A DNA stretch of 64,000 bases from Synergistetes bacterium HGW-Synergistetes-1 (GTDB lineage Bacteria; Synergistota; Synergistia; Synergistales; Synergistaceae). The position numbers and the translations under genes were made by a program. The stretch covers positions 1 to 64,000 of the forward strand of contig PGXO01000003.1 in the NCBI GenBank assembly GCA_002839185.1, read 5' to 3'. The notes under the pieces were generated by a model. The model did no database searches. It was given only the letters and a program-made list of their open reading frames with translations, and was not told the DNA's origin. This document shows positions 8,566 to 16,768 of the stretch, piece after piece (within the stretch, counting starts at the first letter, position 1; every line of letters begins with the position of its first letter).

Positions 8566-9453
8566 CTACTCCAGGTTCTGAATTTGTTCGCGTATACGTT
8601 CCAGCGCAGCCTTTGAATCTACTGCAAGCCATCTTATCTCCGCGTCGGATATTTTGGAATCAAGTGTGTTGACTTCGCGGTTCATCTCCTGAACAATAAA
8701 ATCAAGTTTACGTCCCGATGATTCCGCATCTTCACCTGTGGATCTGAATTTGGATATATGGCTTTTGAGCCTGGCTATCTCCTCGGATACGTCCCACTTG
8801 TCCGTCATTACCACTATCTCCTGCATCATCCGGGATTCTTCCAGCTTGCCTCCGAGAGTATCGAGCATTTCCGTTATCCTCAGCCGGGTGGTCTCAAAGG
8901 CTTGGTCCCTTGCCGGAAGCCATTTCTCCTCAATAAGGGCCGAAAGCCTTTCAAGTTCTGCAAGGTGGGTGAGAACCTCTTCTTTAAGATGTTCTCCCTC
9001 TGTCTCCCTCATCTCCTGCCAGGAGCTGAGGCCCAGTTCTATCAACTCGCTGAATGAAGCCTCCAGTTCCTCTGCTTCGGCGCTCTCTTCAAACCTGGGG
9101 ATGTCAAGGACACCGGGAAGCGTGACAACGCTCTCCAGCTGAAGATCTTTTGCCTGTCCAAGCATTCGCTGTATCTGCATCAGCTCTTCGCAGTAGGATG
9201 TCATGATATCTTTATTTATCCGCCCCATCTTAAAAGAGGACGCCCACAGGACATCCATCCTGACTTGTACCTTGCCTCTGCGGAAACCCTTACGGAGCTT
9301 CTGGTGAAACCATGGTTCCCAGCTTGAAAATTCCCTGGGAAGCCTGACATAGATCTCCTGGTATCTATGGTTGACGCTCGACACTTCCAGGCTTACTGTG
9401 CCCCAGGATCTCTGGATCTGTGTTCTGCTGAACCCTGTCATGCTTACATACAT
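8566..9453 (-). CDS. yicC: YicC family endoribonuclease
   Basis: A 295-residue protein with the N-terminal signature SMTGFSR and the SVNHRYQEIYVRLP segment, and a C-terminal domain ending in EIRWLAVDSKAALERIREQIQNLE, typical of YicC/YloC. E. coli YicC has been shown to be an endoribonuclease. The middle is helical and Glu/Lys-rich. It lies directly before remA with no spacer, and 30 bases after hflX. Confidence 0.93.
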   Translation of the reverse strand: MYVSMTGFSRTQIQRSWGTVSLEVSSVNHRYQEIYVRLPREFSSWEPWFHQKLRKGFRRGKVQVRMDVLWASSFKMGRINKDIMTSYCEELMQIQRMLGQAKDLQLESVVTLPGVLDIPRFEESAEAEELEASFSELIELGLSSWQEMRETEGEHLKEEVLTHLAELERLSALIEEKWLPARDQAFETTRLRITEMLDTLGGKLEESRMMQEIVVMTDKWDVSEEIARLKSHISKFRSTGEDAESSGRKLDFIVQEMNREVNTLDSKISDAEIRWLAVDSKAALERIREQIQNLE

Positions 9454-9483
9454 AAGATCACATCCTGTCTCCTCTGGTCGGCT

Positions 9484-10638
9484 TTATTGAGCATGTGCAG
9501 CTTCCAGCCTGCTCTCATTGTTTTCCGTAGTGTGTTTTTTCACCGCCGCAAGGAGATCCTCAAAACCTTCGCCTGTAAGGGCGCAGATCTTTACGGTCTC
9601 TTCGCCTCTCGCACGCAGCTCCATTGCTGTAAAGTCCGCTTCTGATCCGGTCTTGTCTATCTTATTCAGTACTACTATCCTGGGCAGATCATCTGCTTTG
9701 AGCTCTTTTAGTGTATGCAGTACTATGTCCATATTTCCGACAGGATCCTTGTCCGCCGAGTCGATCACCAGCAGGAGCAGATCGGCGCCTGACACCTCTT
9801 CAAGTGTTGCCCTGAATGCTGCCACAAGTTCAGGGGGCAGCTTGCGAATAAATCCTACCGTGTCTGAGAGAAGAAAACTTCCGCCATCCCTGAAACTGAT
9901 CTTTCTTACTACAGTGTCAAGTGTAGAAAAAAGCTGATCTGCCGCTAATATCCCGCAGTCTTTTGAAAGCGACCTCAAAAGGGTGGATTTGCCGCTGTTC
10001 GTATAGCCTACCAGTGCGGCGGTAAACGCTCCGTCCTTTTTGCGTCTCTCACGTCTGTCCCTTCTTCTGTCCTTGACAGCTTCCAGACGCGAAGTGATGC
10101 TTTTCATACGTCTTTCGAGCTTTCTTCTGTGCCTTTCGAACTCCGTTTCCCCCGGGCCCCTCGTTCCTATGCCTCCGCCTGTCCTTGACATCTGATGGCC
10201 GAGACCTTTCAGGCTCGGTATCTCATATCTGTACTGGGCAAGCTCTACCTGGAGTTTGGCTTCTGCGGTGTGGGCTCTGCTTTCGAATATTTTCATTATT
10301 ACAAAAGCCCTGTCCCAGACGGTCATGGAGGTCAGCTTCTGAAGGTTGCTTTTTTGCGTCGGGCTCATGAAGTCATCTACAACAAGAAGAGTCGCTTCTG
10401 ATTTCTGCGCGAAATCCTTTATCTCCTCTGCCTTGCCCGAACCTACAAAGCTGGCCGGGTCAGGAGTGTTCCTTTTCTGTATGACCCTCGCCATGGTTGG
10501 TATACCCAAATTTTCCAGAAGCATTACCAGTTCATCAAGCGAAACTTCAGTATCGTCTGCGCTGTTGATATCGACTCCGCAAACTATTGCTTTTTTGGGT
10601 TTTATTGAAAGATCAATGGATCTTTTCTGCCTGCTCAA
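9484..10638 (-). CDS. hflX: GTPase HflX
   Basis: A 384-residue ribosome-associated GTPase that splits stalled ribosomes. The N-terminal HflX domain contains GSGKAEEI and the string GGIGTRGPGETEFERHRR, followed by a basic coiled coil and a G domain with G1 GYTNSGKST, G3 DTVGFI and G4 NKID. It ends with an Ala/Glu-rich tail. The start is a TTG at 10638 overlapping the cmk stop (TTGA), so translation is probably coupled to cmk. Confidence 0.95.
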   Translation of the reverse strand: MSRQKRSIDLSIKPKKAIVCGVDINSADDTEVSLDELVMLLENLGIPTMARVIQKRNTPDPASFVGSGKAEEIKDFAQKSEATLLVVDDFMSPTQKSNLQKLTSMTVWDRAFVIMKIFESRAHTAEAKLQVELAQYRYEIPSLKGLGHQMSRTGGGIGTRGPGETEFERHRRKLERRMKSITSRLEAVKDRRRDRRERRKKDGAFTAALVGYTNSGKSTLLRSLSKDCGILAADQLFSTLDTVVRKISFRDGGSFLLSDTVGFIRKLPPELVAAFRATLEEVSGADLLLLVIDSADKDPVGNMDIVLHTLKELKADDLPRIVVLNKIDKTGSEADFTAMELRARGEETVKICALTGEGFEDLLAAVKKHTTENNESRLEAAHAQ

Positions 10639-11318
10639 TTCTCTTTAGTATCTCCCAGTTCTCTGACTAAACTGACGATAACGTCAGTGACTTCTTCGAT
10701 AGTCATTCTTGTGCTGTCCAGTATCACGCAGCCGGCTGCGGGCCGCAGGGGGGCTATTTCCCTGTTCATGTCATAGAGGTCTCTTTCGTTGACATACTTG
10801 AGTATTTCCCCATAGTCTGCTTTTTCGCCACGGGCAAGCCTCTCCCGATAACGGCGTTTTGCCCGTTCTTCCGCATCCGCTGTAAGGAATATTTTTAGAT
10901 CGGCGTTTGGAAAAACAACAGTACCCATATCTCTGCCGTCTGCAACAAGGCCATTGGCAGCCTGTTCTCTCTGCAGTCCTATAAGGGCATCCCTGACAGG
11001 CTTGAGCGCAGAATAAGACGACACTGAAGCATCAACGTCGGGTGTGCGGATTTCGGCAGTTACATCGCGACCGTTAACCGACACCCTGCCGTCTGATAAA
11101 GAGATCGATATCCCGGTCAGGACGGCCTCTATCTTATTCGTTTCTCCGGGAGCTACAGACCGGTCTTTTAAAAACCATGCCACTGCCCTGTAGATAGCAC
11201 CTGTATCAAGGTAGGGAAGCCCAAGTTTCTCTGCAGCGATCTTTGCTACAGTACTCTTGCCTGCCCCTGCGGGTCCATCTATCGTTATAACAAGCGTACG
11301 GACAGTTTTTTCATTCAT
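10635..11318 (-). CDS. cmk: Cytidylate kinase
   Basis: A 227-residue (d)CMP kinase. The P-loop GPAGAGKSTVAK lies near the N-terminus, followed by YLDTGAIYRAVAW for nucleotide recognition. DGRDMGTVVFPNADLK and the LID-region RRYRERLARGEK are intact. It overlaps hflX by four bases. The preceding 98-base gap to rluB carries a GAGGGAG ribosome binding site but no strong terminator, so read-through from upstream is likely. Confidence 0.96.
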   Translation of the reverse strand: MNEKTVRTLVITIDGPAGAGKSTVAKIAAEKLGLPYLDTGAIYRAVAWFLKDRSVAPGETNKIEAVLTGISISLSDGRVSVNGRDVTAEIRTPDVDASVSSYSALKPVRDALIGLQREQAANGLVADGRDMGTVVFPNADLKIFLTADAEERAKRRYRERLARGEKADYGEILKYVNERDLYDMNREIAPLRPAAGCVILDSTRMTIEEVTDVIVSLVRELGDTKEN

Positions 11319-11416
11319 TTGAAAACTCCCTCACATGGCTGATGGCAACACAAAAACTTTCCGGGCCTGATATTTTGGACCGAAACTTTCATAAAGAGAC
11401 ATCTTTTAAACTCTTA

Positions 11417-12154
11417 TTATACTATCTTTCCGTCTTTAATATAACTCCAAAGTTCTTCCCTACTGACTGAAATATAGCTGCCAGTAGTCAGCTCTCTTAG
11501 TTCCAGACTGCCTATCCTTCGCCTTATAAGCCTTCTGACATCATTACCGAGAGAGCGTACCATTAGGCGTATCTCTCTTTTTATTCCCTCTCCCAGTACC
11601 ACTTCAAACCAGCATTGAAGCGGGCTGCGTCCGATCCTGCGTACTGAGATCGGCTTAAGGAAGAGTCCTTCGCATTCCACACCTTTTGTCCACTCTATGA
11701 GTTTCTCTTCCGGCAATGGTTTCCTTAGTTCGACTTCGTAGGTCTTGGTTATTCCTTTTGAAGGATGGATGAGTTCCTGGGAAAACATCCCGTCATTTGT
11801 AAGGATCATAAGTCCCTCGCTCTCCCTGTCCAGCCTGCCGACCGGGAAGAGACGGTATTTGTCCATCTCAGGCGGGAGAATATCGATCACTGTGCGCTCC
11901 CTGCTGTCTTCAACTGCGCTGAGTATCCCGCACGGCTTGTTGAAGATCAGATATTTCTGCTTGACAGGCGAGATTTCTTTGCCTTCGAACAACACGACAT
12001 CCGACTCTGTGACCTGCCTTCCCGGCTCAGTCACCACTTCTCCGTTGATACTGACCTTTCCGGCCAGGATGTGTTCTTCAACTTTACGCCTTGCGCCGAT
12101 CCCGCAAAGGGCAAGATACCTGTTCAGTCTGATGCTGTTATTAGATTCACTCAT
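11417..12154 (-). CDS. rluB: Large-subunit rRNA pseudouridine synthase, RluB/RsuA family
   Basis: A 245-residue pseudouridine synthase. An S4 RNA-binding domain (IRLNRYLALCGIGARRKVEE) starts at about residue 10. The catalytic motif GRLDRESEGLMILTNDG has the conserved nucleophile Asp. C-terminal strings KREIRLMVRSLG and IRRRIGSLELREL are typical of RluB/RsuA. I chose the ATG at 12154 over an upstream in-frame option because the S4 domain then begins close to the N-terminus and the overlap with scpB is only 8 bases. The target uridine (23S or 16S) is not certain. Confidence 0.9.
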   Translation of the reverse strand: MSESNNSIRLNRYLALCGIGARRKVEEHILAGKVSINGEVVTEPGRQVTESDVVLFEGKEISPVKQKYLIFNKPCGILSAVEDSRERTVIDILPPEMDKYRLFPVGRLDRESEGLMILTNDGMFSQELIHPSKGITKTYEVELRKPLPEEKLIEWTKGVECEGLFLKPISVRRIGRSPLQCWFEVVLGEGIKREIRLMVRSLGNDVRRLIRRRIGSLELRELTTGSYISVSREELWSYIKDGKIV

Positions 12155-12770
12155 CGTTATCATCTTCTTCTGTCCGGTTTTCCGCTCTTTCGAAGGGATC
12201 GAAAGCAGCTTCTTCTGTCCTGTAATCTTTGAGCTCGTCAAGCGAGGGCAGTGAATTTATCCCCGCAAGGCCAAATATCTCGAGAAACCGGTCAGTCGTT
12301 CTGAAAAGCAGAGGAGAACCAACGCTTTTTTTTCTCCCGGCTATCCTTACAAGTCCATGCTTCATAAGGGTATCTACTACCCTGTCACATCTTACAGAAC
12401 GGATATCCTCTATCTCAGAACGTGTGACAGGCTGATTATATGCAATTACAGAGAGGGTCTCAAGGGCGGCTTTGCTGAGCCTGACCTTCTGCAGTGATAC
12501 AGAGTTTGAGAATGCTTCGATCGCTTCGGCAAGGTCAGGCGATGTCGCCATCTGCCATCCGCCCGCGACAAAAAGGATAGTCAGACCGTGTGATCTTGCA
12601 TATGTATCTTTCAGAGTTTTCACAGCTTCATCCACTCTGGTTTGTGAAACTCCAAGATATGATGCTATCTCCTGGCTGGAAACAGGCTGAGGAGAGACGA
12701 ACAGCATAGCCTCGACCTGCCTCTCCAGAAGACCCGTCACGCTATTTTCATTTTCATCAAACTGCTGCAA
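12147..12770 (-). CDS. scpB: Segregation and condensation protein B
   Basis: A 207-residue winged-helix subunit of the SMC-ScpAB condensin complex. VEAMLFVSPQPVS near the N-terminus, the central LSKAALETLSVIAYNQPVTRSEIE and SPLLFRTTDRFLEIFGL are family signatures. The acidic tail after about residue 180 is variable. It overlaps scpA by 14 bases, the standard scpA-scpB arrangement. The smc gene is not in the window. Confidence 0.95.
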   Translation of the reverse strand: MQQFDENENSVTGLLERQVEAMLFVSPQPVSSQEIASYLGVSQTRVDEAVKTLKDTYARSHGLTILFVAGGWQMATSPDLAEAIEAFSNSVSLQKVRLSKAALETLSVIAYNQPVTRSEIEDIRSVRCDRVVDTLMKHGLVRIAGRKKSVGSPLLFRTTDRFLEIFGLAGINSLPSLDELKDYRTEEAAFDPFERAENRTEEDDNDE

Positions 12771-13548
12771 CTAGAACATCTCCCAACGTTTCTGACTGAG
12801 TGATCCTTACCATTCCAAGGCGCGACATTTCGAGCAGGGCAAGCAGCGTAACTATCAGTATTTTTTTATTCCTCTCCTCGAGGAGGTCCCTCAGCGAGAG
12901 TTCCTTTTTCCTTATGCTGCGCAGAAGTTCTTCCATCCTCTGCTCCACCTGCCGTTCCTCAGGAATGGCATCGGGGATATCGTCCCAGATAGATTCTTCA
13001 CAATAGTCGCCTAAATTTCTTTTTTCATTGTATCTGTCAAGCAGCTGCCACCAGAGGGAAGCAAGTCCGTAAAGGTCACCAAGATCATAAAAGGGTGTGC
13101 TTTCCTCGTCAGCGATCCTTATAAAAGAACGTTCTCTCTCTCTTTGAAGCGATGCCAGGTATGCCGCTGCGTTCCTGTACGGCCTGAAGATCTCGATCAT
13201 CCTCCTGAGCTCTTCTTCGTCGGTGTACATGTCCTCATCCAGAATATCTTCGTCTTCATCAGCGTCACGCTGGGCGGGAAAAAGCGAATGGACCTTCCTC
13301 AAAAGGAGTCTGCTGGCAAAAGAAAAAAACTCGGCCATTTCGTTAAGTGAGGTACGTTTGCTGTTCACAAGAAACCTTACATACTGGGATACCAGCTCAG
13401 TCAGGTTAAGCTGAGCAGGATCCATCTCCCTGCTTTCGACCAGATGGCACAAAAGGTCAAGCGGACCGGAAAAAGCCCCGAGCTGAACCTCGAAACCCCT
13501 CCGGTCCTCTTTTTCGTTTTTAGGTACTGCTTCGAACTGTTCTGTCAA
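12757..13548 (-). CDS. scpA: Segregation and condensation protein A
   Basis: A 263-residue kleisin subunit of SMC-ScpAB. The signature FSGPLDLLCHLVESREMDP starts at about residue 26, followed by EFFSFASRLLLRKVHSLFP, and the C-terminal winged helix has VTLLALLEMSRLGMVRITQ. The start is TTG at 13548 with GAGGAAAAG just upstream. The trpS stop lies only seven bases before it, so it is translated from the same message as trpS. Confidence 0.95.
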   Translation of the reverse strand: MTEQFEAVPKNEKEDRRGFEVQLGAFSGPLDLLCHLVESREMDPAQLNLTELVSQYVRFLVNSKRTSLNEMAEFFSFASRLLLRKVHSLFPAQRDADEDEDILDEDMYTDEEELRRMIEIFRPYRNAAAYLASLQRERERSFIRIADEESTPFYDLGDLYGLASLWWQLLDRYNEKRNLGDYCEESIWDDIPDAIPEERQVEQRMEELLRSIRKKELSLRDLLEERNKKILIVTLLALLEMSRLGMVRITQSETLGDVLVAAV

Positions 13549-13555
13549 CTTTTCC

Positions 13556-14551
13556 TCAATGAAGAAGTCCCATCGCCTTGTATACGTCTTCCATAGTCTT
13601 TTCCGCTACTGAGCGCGCGCGTGCTGCGCCTGACTCGAGGATCTGCATCAGGTCGTCCTCGCGTTCTTCGTAATAGGCCCGGCGCTCCTGTATCGGCCCC
13701 ATCATTTTTTCGAGGTGCACCATAAGTTTCTTTTTGCAGTCAACACATCCGATACCCGCAGTCATACATCCCTCGTGTATCTCGGACATCTCCTGCGCAT
13801 CCCTGTTGAAGAATTTATGTATATCCCAGACAGGGCACTTCTCCGGTGTCCCGGGATCGGTCCTTCTCTCTCTTGCGGGATCTGTTGTCATTGTCCTTAG
13901 TTTTCCCCAGATAGTTTTCATGTCATCTGCTATGTCGAGCGAGTTGCCGTATGATTTGCTCATTTTACGTCCGTCAGTACCCGGCATTTTGGCAGAAGGC
14001 GTCAGCAGTGTCTCAGGTTCAGGGAATATATCCCCATAGAAGTGGTTGAACCTTCGCGCGACTTCTCTTGAAAGTTCGAGATGGGGTCCCTGGTCTTCTC
14101 CCACCGGAACCGCCCATGATTTATAGAGCAGGATATCGCCTGCCATAAGCACAGGATATCCCAGAAAGGCATACGTGGAAAGATCCTTGTTCTGTAGGTT
14201 AAGTATCTGCTCTTTGTATGTCGGACAGCGCTCAAGCCATCCAAGAGGGGTTATCATCGAAAGGGCAAGGTGTATCTCGGCATGCTGCTTGACATGCGAC
14301 TGGATAAATATCGAAGACTTCTCAGGATCCACCCCGACCGCAAGCCAGTCGAGCAGGATCTCCCTGCAGTTTGCCCTGACTTTGCTGCAGTCCGCGTAAT
14401 CCGACATCATAGCATGCCAGTCAACTATCCCCCAAAAACAATTATAATCGTTCTGGAGCTTGACCCAGTTGATCAGTGCGCCTGCCATATGGCCATAATG
14501 AAGTTTGCCGGTCGGCCTCATTCCGCTGAATATCCTCTTTTTTTCGTTCAT
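13556..14551 (-). CDS. trpS: Tryptophanyl-tRNA synthetase
   Basis: A 331-residue class I aminoacyl-tRNA synthetase charging tRNA-Trp. The HIGH-equivalent GKLHYGH lies at about 15-21, and the KMSKS loop is present as GRKMSKSYGN. SGMRPTG and the downstream VDWHAM strings match bacterial TrpS. The length is typical. It sits in the run nif3-like to scpA. No T-box leader is visible upstream. Confidence 0.97.
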   Translation of the reverse strand: MNEKKRIFSGMRPTGKLHYGHMAGALINWVKLQNDYNCFWGIVDWHAMMSDYADCSKVRANCREILLDWLAVGVDPEKSSIFIQSHVKQHAEIHLALSMITPLGWLERCPTYKEQILNLQNKDLSTYAFLGYPVLMAGDILLYKSWAVPVGEDQGPHLELSREVARRFNHFYGDIFPEPETLLTPSAKMPGTDGRKMSKSYGNSLDIADDMKTIWGKLRTMTTDPARERRTDPGTPEKCPVWDIHKFFNRDAQEMSEIHEGCMTAGIGCVDCKKKLMVHLEKMMGPIQERRAYYEEREDDLMQILESGAARARSVAEKTMEDVYKAMGLLH

Positions 14552-14616
14552 TCATTCCACTGTCCCTTCTAAAGTTACGCCGGCCCCTGACAGGGCGGCA
14601 AAATATGCTGATTATC

Positions 14617-15402
14617 CTACAGTATAAATTTTTCTCTGTCTGTTTCTGGGATCAACTCAACGATGAGTCCCGTCTCTTTTTCAATTATTGATTTTAGCCT
14701 TGGAAGGCTGGCCCTTTCCATCTCTCCATGGTCGACATCGATAAGTTTGAGACCGCGGTTAAGGGCATCCTGTCTGTTGTGGTATGACATATCGGCAGTA
14801 ACAAAAAGGGAAGCGCCCTTCTCCTCGGCCTGCTGCCACATGTCTCCGCACGAACCGCCTCCCAGAGCGATCTTCTTGATCAAAGCGGACTGACTGCCGT
14901 ATCCTGTGCATGATGAAAGGCACCATCGTTCTTTTATCAGTTTCATTACAGTCTCGAAAGGCATAGGCATCATAAGCTCTCCAACAGATCCCATTCCCCA
15001 TGAGGAGGATCGGTCAGTCGGTGGTATCAGAGGTTCTATTTCATCAAGGCCAAGCAGTTCTGCAAGGATAAAATTGACACCCTCGGGAGATGAATCCCAG
15101 TTTGTGTGAGCAGCATATAATGAAAGGCCATTTTTTATTGCCGATACCATTGCTTTGCCGGCTGGTCTGTCAGGTATGATATTCTTTATAGGTCTAAAAA
15201 TGATGGGATGATGCGAGACAAGGAGCTGGCAGCCTGAGTCAGTGGCCTTTAAAACTGTATTTTCAGTCACGTCAAGGGCAATGCCAGTCTTTACTATTTC
15301 CGAATCAGGATCTCCCACAAGCAGTCCGGAGTTGTCCCATTCCTCGGACCATGCGAGGGGCATTCTTTTTTCAATAAGGCTTACAACTTCGCTCAGTTTC
15401 AT
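14617..15402 (-). CDS. Nif3-like dinuclear metal centre protein
   Basis: A 261-residue member of the Nif3/YqfO (GTP cyclohydrolase 1 type 2 homologue) family, which forms hexameric toroids with a dimetal site. Metal-binding strings are visible: LLVSHHPIIFRP near residue 60, YAAHTNWDSSPEGVN near residue 95 and the late DVDHGEMER. GGSCGDM is the conserved glycine turn. This is the short form without the inserted PII-like domain, or with a reduced one. The physiological reaction is unsettled for the family. GGGAGG precedes the ATG at 15402. Confidence 0.9.
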   Translation of the reverse strand: MKLSEVVSLIEKRMPLAWSEEWDNSGLLVGDPDSEIVKTGIALDVTENTVLKATDSGCQLLVSHHPIIFRPIKNIIPDRPAGKAMVSAIKNGLSLYAAHTNWDSSPEGVNFILAELLGLDEIEPLIPPTDRSSSWGMGSVGELMMPMPFETVMKLIKERWCLSSCTGYGSQSALIKKIALGGGSCGDMWQQAEEKGASLFVTADMSYHNRQDALNRGLKLIDVDHGEMERASLPRLKSIIEKETGLIVELIPETDREKFIL

Positions 15403-15475
15403 TATGATCCTCCCATTTATCGCAGCTTTTCTATTCTAATATACCCGGGCTGACCAGTCAAAGAAGATAAAAAAA

Positions 15476-16516
15476 TCAGCTGTAATCGCCTCGTTCAATT
15501 GGTATTTCATACCCTATTCCTTCGATTTTCTGCCTTACATAGGCCAGACTCTCTAAAGGATCATCAGACGTGCCAATTTTATTGTCGTAAAGCATGTAAT
15601 TCTTACGGGCTTCCAGCGGCGTAATATTTGGCATAACCACATTCGCTCCTGCAAGTATCCCCTGTTCCCTGCCGTCGGATCTTACAGTTCCCAGAGCAGT
15701 GGTGGCAGGCAGAAGCACCCTTGGGTGCATCAGTCTGACAAGGCTCAGCATGAAGAGAGAGTCCTCTGCGCTTCCGGCAGGGCGATCCCTGAAAGGGGTG
15801 TCCCTGTGAGGTATGAAAGGACCGATACCTACCATTTGCGGACCGAATTCTTTCATGAAGAGAAGATCGTCCGCAAGGTTCTCTTTTGTCTGGAAGGGAG
15901 ATCCGACCATCAGGCCGCATCCTGTCTGAAAACCGATCTCCCTGAGGTCATAAAGACACCTCTTCCGTTCACTCAGTGTTAGAGCAGGTGGATGGAGCAG
16001 CGAGTAATGTGAATCACAGGCCGTCTCATGCCTAAGCAGATACCTGTCCGCCCCTGCGTCAAAGAGCCTTTGATATGAGCTTCTCTCTTTTTCCCCGAGC
16101 GAGAGGGTAATTGCGCAGTTACTGTATTTGTATTTGATGCTGCTTATTATTTTTACCAGAAGGTCGTCTGTGAAATAGCTGTCTTCTCCGCCCTGAAGGA
16201 CAAAAGTCCTGAACCCTGCCTCATATCCCCAGTCGCAGCAGTAATAGATCTCATCCTCCGAAAGCCTGTACCTGACCGCATTAGAGTTGCTTTTTCTTAT
16301 GCCGCAATAGTAACAGTCGTTCCTGCAGTAATTGGATATCTCCACAAGTCCCCTTGAATATATCTTTCTGCCAAAGATAGACAGAGAAACATCCCGTGCC
16401 TTGTATGCCGCGTACTTCCTGTCTCTCTCACTGAACGAAGAAAGAAGTTTTACAAGTTCTTCTTTTGGTAGTTTGCTCTCGGCAGCAAGAATATCTATCC
16501 TGGTCATGTTGTCCAT
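15476..16516 (-). CDS. hydE: [FeFe]-hydrogenase H-cluster radical SAM maturase HydE
   Basis: A 346-residue radical SAM protein. The CX3CX2C cluster motif is CRNDCYYCGI at about residues 63-72, preceded by VEISNYC as in HydE/BioB-like enzymes. Strings RYRLSEDEIYYCCDWGYEAGFRTFVLQGGED (given here only as landmarks RYRLSEDEI and LQGGED) and the C-terminal MPNITP support HydE. It is required to build the diiron site of [FeFe]-hydrogenases. HydF, HydG and the hydrogenase itself are not in the window. It may be the first gene of the minus-strand run. Confidence 0.88.
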   Translation of the reverse strand: MDNMTRIDILAAESKLPKEELVKLLSSFSERDRKYAAYKARDVSLSIFGRKIYSRGLVEISNYCRNDCYYCGIRKSNSNAVRYRLSEDEIYYCCDWGYEAGFRTFVLQGGEDSYFTDDLLVKIISSIKYKYSNCAITLSLGEKERSSYQRLFDAGADRYLLRHETACDSHYSLLHPPALTLSERKRCLYDLREIGFQTGCGLMVGSPFQTKENLADDLLFMKEFGPQMVGIGPFIPHRDTPFRDRPAGSAEDSLFMLSLVRLMHPRVLLPATTALGTVRSDGREQGILAGANVVMPNITPLEARKNYMLYDNKIGTSDDPLESLAYVRQKIEGIGYEIPIERGDYS

Positions 16517-16721
16517 ATGATCAATTTTCCTTTCAGATCTGCAGTATGTGAGTGCAATATACTATTCTATAATTTATACAGCTTATCCAGCTGGTGAGTT
16601 TAAAGTGAATCCTATCACGGACGATTTGTGCCTGCAATGATAAAACAACTAATTTTCCCCTCAGACATTCATCAAAAAAATCCTTTTTCTCTGACCGGCT
16701 GCCTCTGTTGTCCAACAATGT

Positions 16722-16751
16722 TTGACAATGATTCCGACGTCATACGATAAT
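16722..16751 (+). promoter_or_regulatory. Probable sigma-70 promoter of the glutamate-synthase-like gene
   Basis: TTGACA (16722-16727) and GATAAT (16746-16751) are separated by 18 bases, 18 bases before the ATG at 16769. It lies in the 250-base divergent region between hydE and the glutamate-synthase-like gene. Confidence 0.6.
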
Positions 16752-16768
16752 GATGAGAAGAAAGGCAG